DNA of 64,000 bases from the NCBI RefSeq assembly GCF_008638365.1, contig NZ_VWVU01000004.1:248001-312000 (forward strand), given 5' to 3'. Within the stretch, counting starts at the first letter, position 1; each line of letters starts with the position of its first letter. The notes below the pieces were generated by a model that worked only from the letters and a program-made list of their open reading frames with translations, searched no databases and was not told the origin of the DNA. This DNA is from Nocardiopsis quinghaiensis. Its GTDB lineage: Bacteria > Actinomycetota > Actinomycetes > Streptosporangiales > Streptosporangiaceae. The position numbers and the translations under genes were made by a program. Below are positions 1 through 8,305 of this stretch, piece after piece.

Positions 1-103
1 CGAGGCGTGGTTCTTCTCCGCGGCGCACGACGACGCCGCCGTCGACAGGGTGGTCTCGGCACTGCCCAGGGCGGCCCGGGCCGCTGCCGAGGCTCAGGGC
101 TGA
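1..103 (+). CDS. hemL: Glutamate-1-semialdehyde aminotransferase, C-terminal end (partial)
   Basis: The window opens inside a gene whose reading frame begins at base 2 and stops with TGA at 101-103. The visible 33 residues start EAWFFSAAHDD and end in an Ala-rich helix, which matches my memory of the C-terminus of actinobacterial HemL, the PLP enzyme that turns glutamate-1-semialdehyde into 5-aminolevulinate for haem synthesis. The histidine phosphatase that follows is the usual downstream neighbour of hemL in actinomycetes. No catalytic residue lies in the visible part, so the call rests on tail similarity and context. Confidence 0.7.
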   Translation, partial: EAWFFSAAHDDAAVDRVVSALPRAARAAAEAQG

Positions 104-145
104 CCCGTCCCTGACGCCCATGACCCCGAAGGAAAGACACACACG

Positions 146-781
146 ATGACGACGACCACCGTCGTGCACCTGCTGCGGCACGGAGAGGTGTACAACCCGG
201 GCAAGGTGCTCTACGGAAGGCTCCCCGGCTTCCACCTCAGCGACCGGGGCCACCAGATGGCCGAGATGGCCGCCGAGTGGTTCGACGGCCACGACATCGC
301 GGCGCTGTTCTCCTCGCCGCTGGACCGGACCCAGGAGACCGCCGTTCCCCTCCAGAAGGCGGCGGGCCTGTCCGTCACCCTGGACGACCGGCTCGTCGAG
401 GCGGCCAACAAGTTCGAGGGCATGGCGCTGTCGCGGCGCTCGGTGCGCGACCCCCGCGTGTTCAGCCGGGTCTACAACCCGTTCCTGCCGTCCTGGGGCG
501 AGCCCTACTCCGAGATCGTCGCCCGCATGGTGGAGATGGTCAAGGTCGCCCGTCGCGCCGCGTGGGGGCGCGAGGCCGTGTGCGTCAGCCACCAGCTCCC
601 GATCTGGATGGCGCGCCGCGCGGCCGAGGGCAAACGCCTGTGGCACCGGCCGGACCTGCGTGAGTGCAACCTGGCGAGCGTGACGTCGCTGACCTTCGTC
701 GAACAGCGCCTGACCAGCGTCAGCTACGCTGAGCCGGCCGCCGTCCTGTACAAGGACGAACCCGCGCTCCCCGGGGCGTGA
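146..781 (+). CDS. Histidine phosphatase (phosphoglycerate-mutase-like) family protein
   Basis: A 211-residue protein of the branch-1 histidine phosphatase superfamily. The catalytic RHG motif (LLRHGEV) sits at residues 10-16, and CVSHQLP later in the chain supplies the second conserved His. Members remove phosphate from small metabolites or proteins through a phospho-His intermediate; the substrate cannot be read from sequence. The ATG is preceded by AAGGAAAG about 8 nt upstream. It lies 42 bp after hemL and is probably co-transcribed with it. In related genomes this position precedes cytochrome c maturation genes, which are absent here. Confidence 0.85.
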   Translation: MTTTTVVHLLRHGEVYNPGKVLYGRLPGFHLSDRGHQMAEMAAEWFDGHDIAALFSSPLDRTQETAVPLQKAAGLSVTLDDRLVEAANKFEGMALSRRSVRDPRVFSRVYNPFLPSWGEPYSEIVARMVEMVKVARRAAWGREAVCVSHQLPIWMARRAAEGKRLWHRPDLRECNLASVTSLTFVEQRLTSVSYAEPAAVLYKDEPALPGA

Positions 782-789
782 CCCGGAGC

Positions 790-809
790 GCTTACCCGTA
801 GCGGTAAGC
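790..809. promoter_or_regulatory. 7-bp dyad upstream of the bS22 gene
   Basis: GCTTACC (790-796) and GGTAAGC (803-809) form a perfect inverted repeat around a 6-nt centre, about 190 bp before the bS22 start. It could be a protein-binding site or a weak terminator of the phosphatase gene. The rest of 782-1002 shows no gene. Confidence 0.35.
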
Positions 810-1002
810 TGGGGCTTCGGGTGCGGTGGGTGCGCTCTCCAGCGCTGGCCTTCCCGGGGTCGTCCCGGTCGCACCGGCCACCCCCGCGTCCTGCGCGGGT
901 CGGTGCCCAGTGGGCCCAGCGACCGCATCCGAGCTCCTTGCCGGTTTCCACCGTCCAGCGGTGCGGCATGTCCGTAACTCTCGTCAGCGAGAAGGTGATC
1001 CC

Positions 1003-1101
1003 ATGGGTTCCGTCATCAAGAAGCGCCGCAAGCGGATGGCGAAGAAGAAGCACCGCAAGCTCCTCAAGCGCACGCGTGTCGCGCGTCGCAACAAGAAGTA
1101 G
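1003..1101 (+). CDS. Small ribosomal protein bS22 (AURKAIP1/COX24 domain)
   Basis: A 32-residue, extremely basic protein (MGSVIKKRRKRM, then KKHRKLLKRTR to the C-terminus). It matches the actinobacterial AURKAIP1/COX24-domain protein found in mycobacterial ribosomes as bS22, which binds rRNA near the decoding centre. The Lys/Arg content and absence of acidic residues are typical. The start ATG follows GAGAAGGTGA. Because of its size it is often missed by annotation. It usually sits just before the NAD-dependent epimerase found downstream here. Confidence 0.9.
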   Translation: MGSVIKKRRKRMAKKKHRKLLKRTRVARRNKK

Positions 1102-1326
1102 GAGCGGTTGCGGCGAACGTCGTCTCTCCGCGGGCGCGGGCGCGCCACAGGCACGCCCCGGACGCGGAGACATCTTCGTCCTTGTGCGGCCTTTGCCGTA
1201 GCAATGGAATTTTCTGGGTGAGGCGCTGTTGTGCCTCACGGGTCGCGGTCGCCGGTTCACCCTCGGGGTGAACGGTCCGCGGGCCTACCGGAACAGCTCC
1301 CGTCTCCTTCCAAGGAACGTGTCGCC

Positions 1327-2262
1327 ATGGCTCGTGTCGTACTCGTCACAGGGGTCTCCAGCCCCCTGGCCACCAGGGTCGCGCAGTCCCTGAGCGAGGA
1401 GCCCGGTGTCCGCCGGGTGATCGGTGCCGACTCCTCACCGCCGTCCACGGACGCGCCGGGGGTCGAATACTCCCATGTCGACCTGCACGACGGGAGCCTG
1501 GACCGGATCGTCACCGACTCCGGTGCCGACCTCGTCCTGCACCTGGGCCTGGACACCGTGAACGTCCCGAACCGGGAGGACAACGTCCTGGGCACCATGC
1601 GGGTGCTCGGCGCGGCCCAGCGCTCCACCACCGTTCGGCGTCTGGTGGTGCGGTCCAGCGCCACCCTGGACGCCGACGACGCGGCCGAGGTCGAACGGCA
1701 CACCCGTGGCCTGCAGCGCCGCCGCCCCGACCTGTCGGTGGCCGTGCTGAGGTTCGCCAACCTCATCGGCCCCTCGGTGCGCACCCCCCTCACCCGTTAC
1801 CTGGACTCACGCTTCGTGCCCACGGTGCTCGGCAGTGATCCCCGCGTGCAGTTCCTGCACGAGGACGACGGCGTCGAGGCGCTGGTGCGCATGGCGCTCA
1901 GCGACAGCACGGGGTCCTTCGACGTGGCGGGCGCGGACTCGGTCCCGCTCTCCCACTGCCTGCGCCGCGTCGGCGGCCAGCGGCTCCCCGTCCCCAAGCG
2001 CGGCCTCAGGGTGCTGCGCGGTCTGGCCAGGCACGGCCGGATCGCCTACGCGAGCTCCAGCGCCTCCCGCGCGGTGCGGACCGAGCTGGACACCTCCGGA
2101 ATGGACTCCGGCTCCCTGGAGCGGGTGCTGGACTGGTCGCCCGCCTACAGCTCGGTGGAGGCTTTCGACGCCTACGCCGACAGCCGGCACCCGTCCTCAC
2201 GCGGAGACGGCCTGCGGCCCGTCCACGTGCTCGCGCTCGCCAGGGCCACACTGGGCCGCTGA
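1327..2262 (+). CDS. NAD-dependent epimerase/dehydratase (extended SDR)
   Basis: A 311-residue Rossmann protein. The N-terminus ARVVLVTGVSSPLATRVA carries the glycine-poor nucleotide-binding loop typical of this actinobacterial subgroup, and VRSSATLDAD and VLRFANLIGP resemble the mid and late SDR segments. A canonical YxxxK is not obvious, so catalysis is uncertain; some members of the group are thought to bind nucleotide without sugar epimerase activity. ATG 1327 was chosen because AAGGAA lies just upstream and the Rossmann fold begins immediately; longer upstream in-frame sequence looks non-coding. Genomic pairing with bS22 is conserved in actinomycetes. Confidence 0.8.
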   Translation: MARVVLVTGVSSPLATRVAQSLSEEPGVRRVIGADSSPPSTDAPGVEYSHVDLHDGSLDRIVTDSGADLVLHLGLDTVNVPNREDNVLGTMRVLGAAQRSTTVRRLVVRSSATLDADDAAEVERHTRGLQRRRPDLSVAVLRFANLIGPSVRTPLTRYLDSRFVPTVLGSDPRVQFLHEDDGVEALVRMALSDSTGSFDVAGADSVPLSHCLRRVGGQRLPVPKRGLRVLRGLARHGRIAYASSSASRAVRTELDTSGMDSGSLERVLDWSPAYSSVEAFDAYADSRHPSSRGDGLRPVHVLALARATLGR

Positions 2263-2288
2263 GGGCCCTCGCCCGGCAAGGGCGCGGC

Positions 2289-2308
2289 CCGGGCCTGGAA
2301 AGGCCCGG
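2289..2308 (+). terminator. Hairpin after the epimerase gene
   Basis: CCGGGCCT and AGGCCCGG form a perfect 8-bp stem with a GGAA tetraloop, 27 bp after the stop codon. There is no T-run, as usual in GC-rich actinomycetes. Confidence 0.6.
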
Positions 2309-2425
2309 AAAGGGCTTCTGGCGGCTTTTCGGGCAGCCTGGAACGCTCCGGCCCCCAGAGCCCCTCGTCATCCAGCGCGACAGTCGGCGCCCGGCGGCAC
2401 CGCGCCCCCCGAGAGCGTCCCTTCC

Positions 2426-3223
2426 TCAGCCCGCCCTGTGGTGTCTCACCGCGCGTAGCGCCACCGCGCCGGCGACCGCACCCGCCATGGCGGCCGGAAC
2501 GGCCACCCGCAGTGCCGTCCGGTGCCGCCGGAAGTCGTGTACCGGCCACCCGTGCGTGCGCGCGTACCGGCGCAGGTCGGCGTCCGGGTTGACCGCGTGC
2601 GGGCGCCCCACCAGGGACAGCAGCGGCAGGTCGTTGGAGGAGTCGCTGTAGGCCGAACAGGACGCCAGGTCCCACCCCTGCCTCCGCGCCAGCGCGCGCA
2701 CCGCCACGGCCTTGGCCGGACCGTGCAGCAGGTCCCCGTTCAACCGCCCCGTGTACACCCCGTCCACGTTCTCGGCCTCGGTGCCCAGGGCACCGGTCAG
2801 CCCCAGCCGCCGCCGGATGATCTGCGCCAGTTCCACCGGGGTCGCCGTCACCAGCCACACCGGCCGCCCCGCGTCCAGGTGTCCCTGGACCAGCGCCCGG
2901 GTGCCCTCCCAGATCCGGTCGGCCATGGTGTCGTCGTAGATCTCCTCGCACAGGGAGACCAGGTCGTTCACGTCGTGCCCGGCCACGAAGGCCAGCGCGG
3001 CCTCGCGCGCGGCGTTGATGTGCTCGGGCTGCTCGCTCCCGGTCACCCGGAACACCGTCTGCCCCCACGCGAACCGCACCAGGTCGCGGGTGGTGAACAG
3101 GTCGCGGGAGGCCAGGCCGCGGGCGAAGTGGTAGATCGACGCACCCCGCATCAGGGTGTTGTCCACGTCGAAGAAGGCGGCCCCGGGGCCGTTCGGCGGC
3201 GGGGGCGCGACGTCGTGTGACAC
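2426..3223 (-). CDS. HAD-IB family phosphatase (SerB-like) with C-terminal membrane tail
   Basis: A 265-residue haloacid-dehalogenase subfamily IB hydrolase. FFDVDNTL (residues 17-24) gives the nucleophile Asp19 and acid/base Asp21; LVTATP carries motif II; YSDSSNDLPLL carries motif IV Mg-binding aspartates. The last 40 residues include a hydrophobic stretch (VAVPAAMAGAVAGAVAL), suggesting membrane association. Phosphoserine or a lipid-linked phosphate is a possible substrate. The GTG start has AGGAGAG upstream. The gene is convergent with the epimerase. Confidence 0.85.
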   Translation of the reverse strand: MSHDVAPPPPNGPGAAFFDVDNTLMRGASIYHFARGLASRDLFTTRDLVRFAWGQTVFRVTGSEQPEHINAAREAALAFVAGHDVNDLVSLCEEIYDDTMADRIWEGTRALVQGHLDAGRPVWLVTATPVELAQIIRRRLGLTGALGTEAENVDGVYTGRLNGDLLHGPAKAVAVRALARRQGWDLASCSAYSDSSNDLPLLSLVGRPHAVNPDADLRRYARTHGWPVHDFRRHRTALRVAVPAAMAGAVAGAVALRAVRHHRAG

Positions 3224-3489
3224 GGTTCTCTCCTGGCTTGGGCGGGGGAGACGGCCCTCTGGTGCGGTCGGGCCTTCCGGTGCAGGGGCGGCGCTCCCCG
3301 CGTAGTTGCGAGCCTACGGCCACCCGCGGGGCGGGTGCGGCCTCTGCGACGCGGTGACAAACTGGGTGATGAAGGTCACAGTGTGAATCACTGCCGTGGC
3401 CTCCACTCTGCGGGATCTTCCCCGAGGCGAACCCCCCATACCTGCACCGAGTGCACATCCACCCACCAACGTGCAGCATCATTGTCGGG

Positions 3490-4638
3490 ATGGTGACGGT
3501 AGGACTGGCATTCATAAGCGCGTTGGTGGGCTGGAGCGCCACCGCCGCGCTCGCCGCCTATGCCCAGCGCCGTCCCGGTGTGGCCTCCGTCGGCTGGCTC
3601 GTCGCCGCACTGGGTACGACGGTCGGGCTCAGCGCGGGCGTGGTCGGGACGATGTTCGAGTTCGGGGAGACGACCTTCCGAATACTGCACATCGGCATCA
3701 GCCTCCTGGGCCCGCTCTACATGGCCTGGGGCGCCTTCGAGTACGGCGTCCGCTCGCCCCGCGGCCGGTTCACCTCGCGACTGTTCCTCAGCGCGTTCAC
3801 CATCGTTCCCCTGGTGGTGCTGTCCGTCGACCGGGTGAGCACCCGCTTCGGCGCCTCCTACCCCGCTCTGGGCGACCACTACGACCTCATCCCGCGCTCG
3901 CTCGTCAACGTCGCGCAGGTACTCGTCGCCGTCCTCCTCGTCACGGCGCTCGCCGCGGTCGCCAGACGCGCCTCCGGCGACCGCGGCACCGACCTGTCGG
4001 TGCTGGGGCTGGTCGCCCTGGCCGTGCTGCTGTCCGTCCTGGTCGGCCGTCTCGGTCTCGGCGCCTGGGGCGCGCTGCTGATGCTCGGAGCCGTCTCCGC
4101 CCTGTGGGGCGCGGCGGCCGTGGCCGCGCGTCCCCGCCGCGATCCCTATGACGACTACGGCGACTACGACGACTACGACTACGACGACGCGGACGAGGAC
4201 CTCGACGACGAACTTCTGGAGGAGCCCGTGCGCCGCAAACGCCGCGAAGCCGACCCCTACGACGACTACTACGACGGTCCGCCGGTCCGGCAGGCCCCGC
4301 CCGCCAAGCTGCGCGGCGTCATCACCATCTACACGCTCGCCGACGGTCGGGGGCCGGGCTTCGACCGTCTCGCCGAAGCCGTCGTCGCCCGGGTCTCCGA
4401 CCGGGAGCCCGACACCCTGCTGTTCGCCTGCCACACGGTGCCCAGCGCCCCGCTGCAGCGCATCGTCTACGCGATCTACCGCGACGAGCTGGCGCAGGAG
4501 GAGCACGAGCAGCAGCCGCACGTGCTGGAGTTCTCCCGCCTCAGTACCCAGCACGTGGTCGCCACCAACGTGATCGAGCTCTCCCTCTCGGGTGCGGCGG
4601 CCAGTGACGGCCTCACCGCCATGCTGATGCCCCACTGA
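3490..4638 (+). CDS. Polytopic membrane protein fused to an ABM-like (monooxygenase-fold) domain
   Basis: About 382 residues in three parts. The first ~210 residues contain roughly seven hydrophobic helices. They are followed by an Asp/Tyr-rich acidic linker (repeated DDYGDYDDYDYDD-like text) and a basic RRKRRE patch. The last ~110 residues resemble the antibiotic biosynthesis monooxygenase (ABM) fold, with phrases like TLLFACHTVPSAPLQRI and the EEHEQQPHV helix seen in actinobacterial quinol-monooxygenase-like proteins. The function of the fusion is unknown; it may place a small oxidoreductase or ligand-binding domain at the inner membrane face. ATG 3490 is preferred; GTG 3451 is an in-frame alternative. 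Confidence 0.7.
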   Translation: MVTVGLAFISALVGWSATAALAAYAQRRPGVASVGWLVAALGTTVGLSAGVVGTMFEFGETTFRILHIGISLLGPLYMAWGAFEYGVRSPRGRFTSRLFLSAFTIVPLVVLSVDRVSTRFGASYPALGDHYDLIPRSLVNVAQVLVAVLLVTALAAVARRASGDRGTDLSVLGLVALAVLLSVLVGRLGLGAWGALLMLGAVSALWGAAAVAARPRRDPYDDYGDYDDYDYDDADEDLDDELLEEPVRRKRREADPYDDYYDGPPVRQAPPAKLRGVITIYTLADGRGPGFDRLAEAVVARVSDREPDTLLFACHTVPSAPLQRIVYAIYRDELAQEEHEQQPHVLEFSRLSTQHVVATNVIELSLSGAAASDGLTAMLMPH

Positions 4639-4795
4639 GACACGGGCCCGCGGCCCCGGGAAGTCCCGTGGCCGCTCCTTGTCACGCCGGGAGAATGTCT
4701 CGAATCGGTGTACTTGTCCAGGCATAATGAACCACCGAAAGGCTCCCGGCGTCCCATCTCGGGTGAAGTAATCTTCCCTACAGGTTTTTCATGAC

Positions 4796-4814
4796 CGGTG
4801 CCCGACGGGCACCG
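4796..4814 (+). promoter_or_regulatory. Hairpin in the leader of the DUF2993 gene
   Basis: CGGTGCCC and GGGCACCG pair perfectly around a 3-nt loop, about 80 nt before the DUF2993 start. It may be an mRNA leader structure or a terminator of the upstream gene. The surrounding 4639-4891 holds no convincing gene. Confidence 0.35.
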
Positions 4815-4891
4815 ATGGCGTGTGACCGGAACCGGCGGGACGACCCAGTCGCGAGCGCGCCGGAACGAAAGAAAGTGTGCTGGGATCTCCG

Positions 4892-5590
4892 ATGCGTAAG
4901 TTCCTCGTCGTCCTTCTCGTCCTCCTGGCGGCCCTCGTGGTGGCGGCCGACATCGGGGCCCGCGGCTTCGCGCAGGACATGGTCGCGCGCCAGGTGGCCC
5001 AACAGCTCCAGATGTCCGAGGAGCCGGAGGTCTCGATCGAGGGCTGGGCCTTCCTGCCGCAGGCGCTCAGCGGGACCTACTCCGAGATCAACATCACCGC
5101 GGCCTCCGCCACCATGGACAGCATCACCGTCGAGCAGGTCGACGTCACCGCCACCGAGGTCGAGGCGCCCCCCGCCGAACTGCTCGACCAGCCCAGCGTG
5201 GTGGCCGGGCGGCTGGACGGCTCCTTCACCGTCCCCTACTCCTACTTCAACGCGTACCTGCCCGAGGGGATCACCATCACCACCGAGGGCGACGAGCCCC
5301 GCATCAGCGGTGAGCTGGCCCTGCCCGGATCCGGTATCAGCACCCCCGTCGACGCCGGCGGCGAGTTCGCCGTGGAGGACGGCACCGTGACCGTCACCCC
5401 GGTCGACATCCAGATCGGCGCCGCCCCGGCCGGCGTCGGCGACACGGTCTCGGGCATGCTCACCTCCAGCTTCCAGGTCCCCCAGCTGCCCTTCGGCCTG
5501 ACCGTCACCGAGGCGGAGACCACCTCCAGCGGCCTGCGGGTCACCGGTACCGCCCAGGACGTCCCGATCATGGGGTCCGAGGCGGCCTGA
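4892..5590 (+). CDS. DUF2993 (LmeA-like) exported or membrane-anchored protein
   Basis: A 232-residue protein with a strong N-terminal signal anchor (MRKFLVVLLVLLAALVVAA) followed by a beta-rich DUF2993 domain. The family includes mycobacterial LmeA, a periplasmic phospholipid-binding enzyme linked to mannan maturation, so a lipid-binding role in the envelope is a reasonable guess. ATG 4892 places the signal at the very N-terminus; an in-frame GTG at 4877 would add five residues. Its stop overlaps the start of the thioredoxin gene (TGATG), indicating translational coupling. Confidence 0.8.
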   Translation: MRKFLVVLLVLLAALVVAADIGARGFAQDMVARQVAQQLQMSEEPEVSIEGWAFLPQALSGTYSEINITAASATMDSITVEQVDVTATEVEAPPAELLDQPSVVAGRLDGSFTVPYSYFNAYLPEGITITTEGDEPRISGELALPGSGISTPVDAGGEFAVEDGTVTVTPVDIQIGAAPAGVGDTVSGMLTSSFQVPQLPFGLTVTEAETTSSGLRVTGTAQDVPIMGSEAA

Positions 5591-6111
5591 TGGACCTGCC
5601 CGGAGTCGTCGCGCTCGCGGCGACCCTGATCCTGGCCACCGTCGCCGGACTGGTGTGGCGGCGGGGCCTGGGGCGCTTCCGCGCGCCTTCGGGCCCGCGC
5701 GGGCGCGCCGTCCCCGCGGGTGGCCGGCGGAGGGTACACCGGGAGGGGAGCACCCAGGGGGAGGAGAACGACATGGCGGAATCCGTCGACGGCGCCGCGG
5801 GCGGCACCCTCACCGGCGAGGACATCGGCGCCGCGCTGGGGGAGCGCGCCACGCTCGTGCAGTTCTCCACCGCCTTCTGCCAGCCCTGCCGGGCCACCCG
5901 GCGGATCCTGGACGAGGTCGCGGACATGGTCCAGGGCGTGGCGCACGTGGAGGTGGACGCCGAGTCCAGGCTCGACCTCGTCCGTCGCCTGGACATCCTG
6001 CGCACTCCCACCGTCCTGGTCCTGGACGCCTCGGGCCGGACGGTGAGCCGGGCCAGCGGGCAGCCCCGCAAACCGGACGTGATCGCCGCGATCGGCGCGG
6101 CGGTCTCCTGA
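5590..6111 (+). CDS. Membrane-anchored thioredoxin-like protein
   Basis: 173 residues: an N-terminal hydrophobic helix (residues 4-22), an Arg/Gly-rich linker, then a thioredoxin fold with the redox motif CQPC in FCQPCRATRRIL and the cis-Pro segment ILRTPTVLVLD. CQPC differs from the CGPC of housekeeping thioredoxins. It overlaps the DUF2993 stop by one base. Together with the downstream DUF4395 and rhodanese genes it fits a sulfur or disulfide exchange group. Confidence 0.85.
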   Translation: MDLPGVVALAATLILATVAGLVWRRGLGRFRAPSGPRGRAVPAGGRRRVHREGSTQGEENDMAESVDGAAGGTLTGEDIGAALGERATLVQFSTAFCQPCRATRRILDEVADMVQGVAHVEVDAESRLDLVRRLDILRTPTVLVLDASGRTVSRASGQPRKPDVIAAIGAAVS

Positions 6112-6170
6112 GCCACCTCCCGGCGAACGCCCCACCGGGGCGGATATCGCCTCTGTGACCCACCACACCC

Positions 6171-6208
6171 GTGACAAACGCGTAATGGGGGCTGTAGCGT
6201 CTGGGGTG
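6171..6208 (+). promoter_or_regulatory. Leaderless promoter for the Cys leader peptide
   Basis: GTGACA (6171-6176), an 18-nt spacer and TAGCGT (6195-6200) make a housekeeping-type promoter. The predicted transcription start falls on the GTG at 6208, so the leader peptide mRNA is probably leaderless. Confidence 0.6.
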
Positions 6209-6294
6209 TGACTTCCTTGACGAGCGCGTATCTGACGAAGCGACGGGCAGTGGACTTCTGCCGCGTCGCCGCCGCGCTCTGTCTGTGTTCCTAG
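6208..6294 (+). CDS. Cysteine-containing leader peptide upstream of the sulfur operon
   Basis: A 28-codon ORF from a GTG that coincides with the predicted transcription start; its C-terminal half reads RRAVDFCRVAAALCLCS with three Cys codons, two of them in the last four positions. Actinomycetes carry such 'putative leader peptides' ahead of sulfur genes, and in mycobacteria leaderless upstream ORFs with C-terminal cysteines attenuate sulfur genes in response to cysteine supply. Here it precedes DUF4395, a rhodanese and DUF1416, so the same control is inferred: ribosome stalling at the Cys codons when cysteine is scarce would alter expression downstream. Confidence 0.7.
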   Translation: MTSLTSAYLTKRRAVDFCRVAAALCLCS

Positions 6295-6376
6295 GGCGGA
6301 CGGCCCCCACGGGCCCACGCCTCTTCCGTGCGACAGGTTCCTCGTTCTCCTCGTACGCAGCTGGGGACATCACGCC

Positions 6377-6799
6377 ATGCAGGTCGACCCTCGCGGGCAG
6401 CGTTTCGCGGCTGCCCTGACCACTCTCGTACTGGCCACGGCCCTCGCCACCGGCAACCCCTGGGTTCTCGGCTTCCAGGCGCTGGTCTTCGCCGTCGCGG
6501 TGGTCATGGGAGTCCGCCGGTCGCCCTACGGCCTGCTGTTCGCCGCCGTGGTGCGCCCCGGGCTCGGCCCCCCGGCCGAGTCGGAGGACGCTCGGCCGCC
6601 CCGGTTCGCACAGGGAGTGGGCCTCGCCTTCGCCGCTCTCGGACTCGTCGGATACCTGGCGGGCCCGGAGTGGCTCGGTATCGCCGCGACCGCCCTCGCA
6701 CTCTTCGCCGCCTTCCTCAACGCCGCGTTCGGCTACTGCGCGGGGTGCGAGACCTACCTTCTCGGCCGACGCCTGCTGGTGTCGGTGAGGACGGCCTGA
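6377..6799 (+). CDS. DUF4395 integral membrane protein
   Basis: 140 residues with four predicted membrane helices. The conserved C-terminal FGYCAGCETYLL carries a CxxC pair just after the last helix, a hallmark of DUF4395. The family accompanies thioredoxin-like and rhodanese genes, which suggests a part in moving sulfane sulfur or disulfide redox state across the membrane. This is inferred from context; no biochemical role is established. It lies 82 nt after the leader peptide stop. Confidence 0.85.
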   Translation: MQVDPRGQRFAAALTTLVLATALATGNPWVLGFQALVFAVAVVMGVRRSPYGLLFAAVVRPGLGPPAESEDARPPRFAQGVGLAFAALGLVGYLAGPEWLGIAATALALFAAFLNAAFGYCAGCETYLLGRRLLVSVRTA

Positions 6800-6878
6800 C
6801 CCCCCTCACCCCGGGGTGACCGACCCCGGGAGCACCGACGCACACGCGACACCGCACAAGAAACACAGGAGGTTCCCT

Positions 6879-7724
6879 ATGAGCCGCTCCGACGTCCTCG
6901 TGGACGCCGACTGGGTGGAGGCTCACCTGGACGACGACAACGTGGTCCTCGTCGAAGTCGACGAGGACACGTCCGCCTACGACAAGGGCCACATCCGTGG
7001 CGCCGTCAAGATCGACTGGAAGACGGAGCTGCAGGACCCGGTCCGCCGTGACTTCGTGGACCGCACCGGCTTCGAGAAGCTGCTGTCCGCCAAGGGCATC
7101 GGCAACGACGACCAGGTCATCCTGTACGGCGGCAACAACAACTGGTTCGCCGCCTACGCGTACTGGTACTTCAAGCTCTACGGCCACGACGACGTCCTCC
7201 TGCTGGACGGCGGCCGCAAGAAGTGGGAGCTCGACTCCCGCGAGCTGGTCGAGGAGGTCCCGGACCGGGCCCCCACCCAGTACACCGCCAAGGAGCAGGA
7301 CTCCTCGATCCGCGCCTTCCGTGACGAGGTCGTCCAGGCCATCGGCGACAAGGACCTGGTGGACGTGCGCTCGCCCGACGAGTTCACCGGCAAGCTGCTG
7401 GCCCCCGCGCACCTGCCGCAGGAGACCTCGCAGCGTCCCGGCCACATCCCGACCGCGCGCAACATCCCGTGGGCCAAGACCGCCAACGAGGACGGCACCT
7501 TCAAGAGCGCCGACGAGCTGCGCGAGCTCTACACCGGGGCCGGGGTGGACCTGGACAAGGACATCATCGCCTACTGCCGGATCGGCGAGCGCTCCTCGCA
7601 CACCTGGTTCGCCCTGCACGAGATCCTGGGGCTGGAGAACGTCAAGAACTACGACGGCTCGTGGACCGAGTACGGCTCCCTGGTGGGCGTGCCGGTCGAG
7701 CTGGGAGAGGCCGAGGCCAAGTGA
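6879..7724 (+). CDS. Thiosulfate sulfurtransferase (rhodanese, CysA2/SseA type)
   Basis: 281 residues with two rhodanese domains. The second holds the active-site loop AYCRIGERSS with the persulfide-forming Cys at about residue 233; the first is catalytically inactive (YGGNNNWFAAY lacks the Cys). The long insert in the second domain is typical of actinobacterial CysA2-like enzymes. It transfers sulfane sulfur from thiosulfate or 3-mercaptopyruvate to acceptors. A perfect AGGAGG precedes the ATG by 6 nt. Its stop overlaps the GTG of DUF1416 (GTGA), so the two are translationally coupled. Confidence 0.92.
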   Translation: MSRSDVLVDADWVEAHLDDDNVVLVEVDEDTSAYDKGHIRGAVKIDWKTELQDPVRRDFVDRTGFEKLLSAKGIGNDDQVILYGGNNNWFAAYAYWYFKLYGHDDVLLLDGGRKKWELDSRELVEEVPDRAPTQYTAKEQDSSIRAFRDEVVQAIGDKDLVDVRSPDEFTGKLLAPAHLPQETSQRPGHIPTARNIPWAKTANEDGTFKSADELRELYTGAGVDLDKDIIAYCRIGERSSHTWFALHEILGLENVKNYDGSWTEYGSLVGVPVELGEAEAK

Positions 7725-8026
7725 GCGACAGCTGCGGAGCACCGGTCGGCGGTGTCGCCCTCGCCGACGTCGACGCGGGCGACCAGGCGGTCATCCAGGG
7801 CGCGGTGACCCGTGACGGCGAGCCGCTGCGCGGGGCCTACGCCCGCCTGCTCAACTCCTCCGACGACTTCGTCGGCGAGGTGGCCACCGGCGAGGAGGGC
7901 ACGTTCCGCTTCTTCGCCGCCGACGGATCCTGGAAGGTCCGCGTGCTGGCCTCCAAGGGCTTCACCGCCGAGTACACGGTGCAGGCCGAGGTGGGCAAGG
8001 TCATCGACCTGCAGGTCCAGGCCTAG
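7721..8026 (+). CDS. DUF1416 (SseC-like) protein
   Basis: 101 residues, beginning MSDSCGAPVGG and containing a transthyretin/carboxypeptidase-regulatory-like beta fold (GAYARLLNSSDDFVGEV, then TGEEGTFRFFAADGSW). It corresponds to SseC, the constant partner of CysA2-type sulfurtransferase in mycobacteria and streptomycetes. It starts with GTG overlapping the rhodanese stop. The N-terminal Cys could accept sulfur, but this is not demonstrated. Confidence 0.88.
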   Translation: MSDSCGAPVGGVALADVDAGDQAVIQGAVTRDGEPLRGAYARLLNSSDDFVGEVATGEEGTFRFFAADGSWKVRVLASKGFTAEYTVQAEVGKVIDLQVQA

Positions 8027-8126
8027 GGTCTGTTCGGCGAGCGGGGCCCGAGCATGAAGCGAAGCGCAGCGGAGCTTCAGGGAAACACGGCCTAGACGCT
8101 CCGCCGACGGCGGACGACAGGCGTAC

Positions 8127-8169
8127 GGGGCGCCGGTGCCGACGGGGAACCGTCCGGCACCGGCGCCCC
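8127..8169 (+). terminator. Strong terminator of the sulfurtransferase operon
   Basis: A perfect 15-bp GC stem, GGGGCGCCGGTGCCG (8127-8141) pairing with 8155-8169 around a 13-nt loop, about 100 bp after DUF1416. Confidence 0.8.
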
Positions 8170-8305
8170 GCCTTCTGTGCGCGGGGCCGTGACAAACACG
8201 CGGGGCGGGTGACAGCATTCTGCCCACACTCCGGCCCCGGGCCGGAACCCCGCATGGACGAGTCCCCGGCCGCCCCACGACGGCCGGTCAGGAGGTGTTC
8301 GGACG

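Noticed and set aside
4148-4573. Thr-repeat protein (MTTTATTTT...)
   Set aside because: It is a frame-shifted reading of the Asp/Tyr-rich linker of the membrane/ABM fusion gene.
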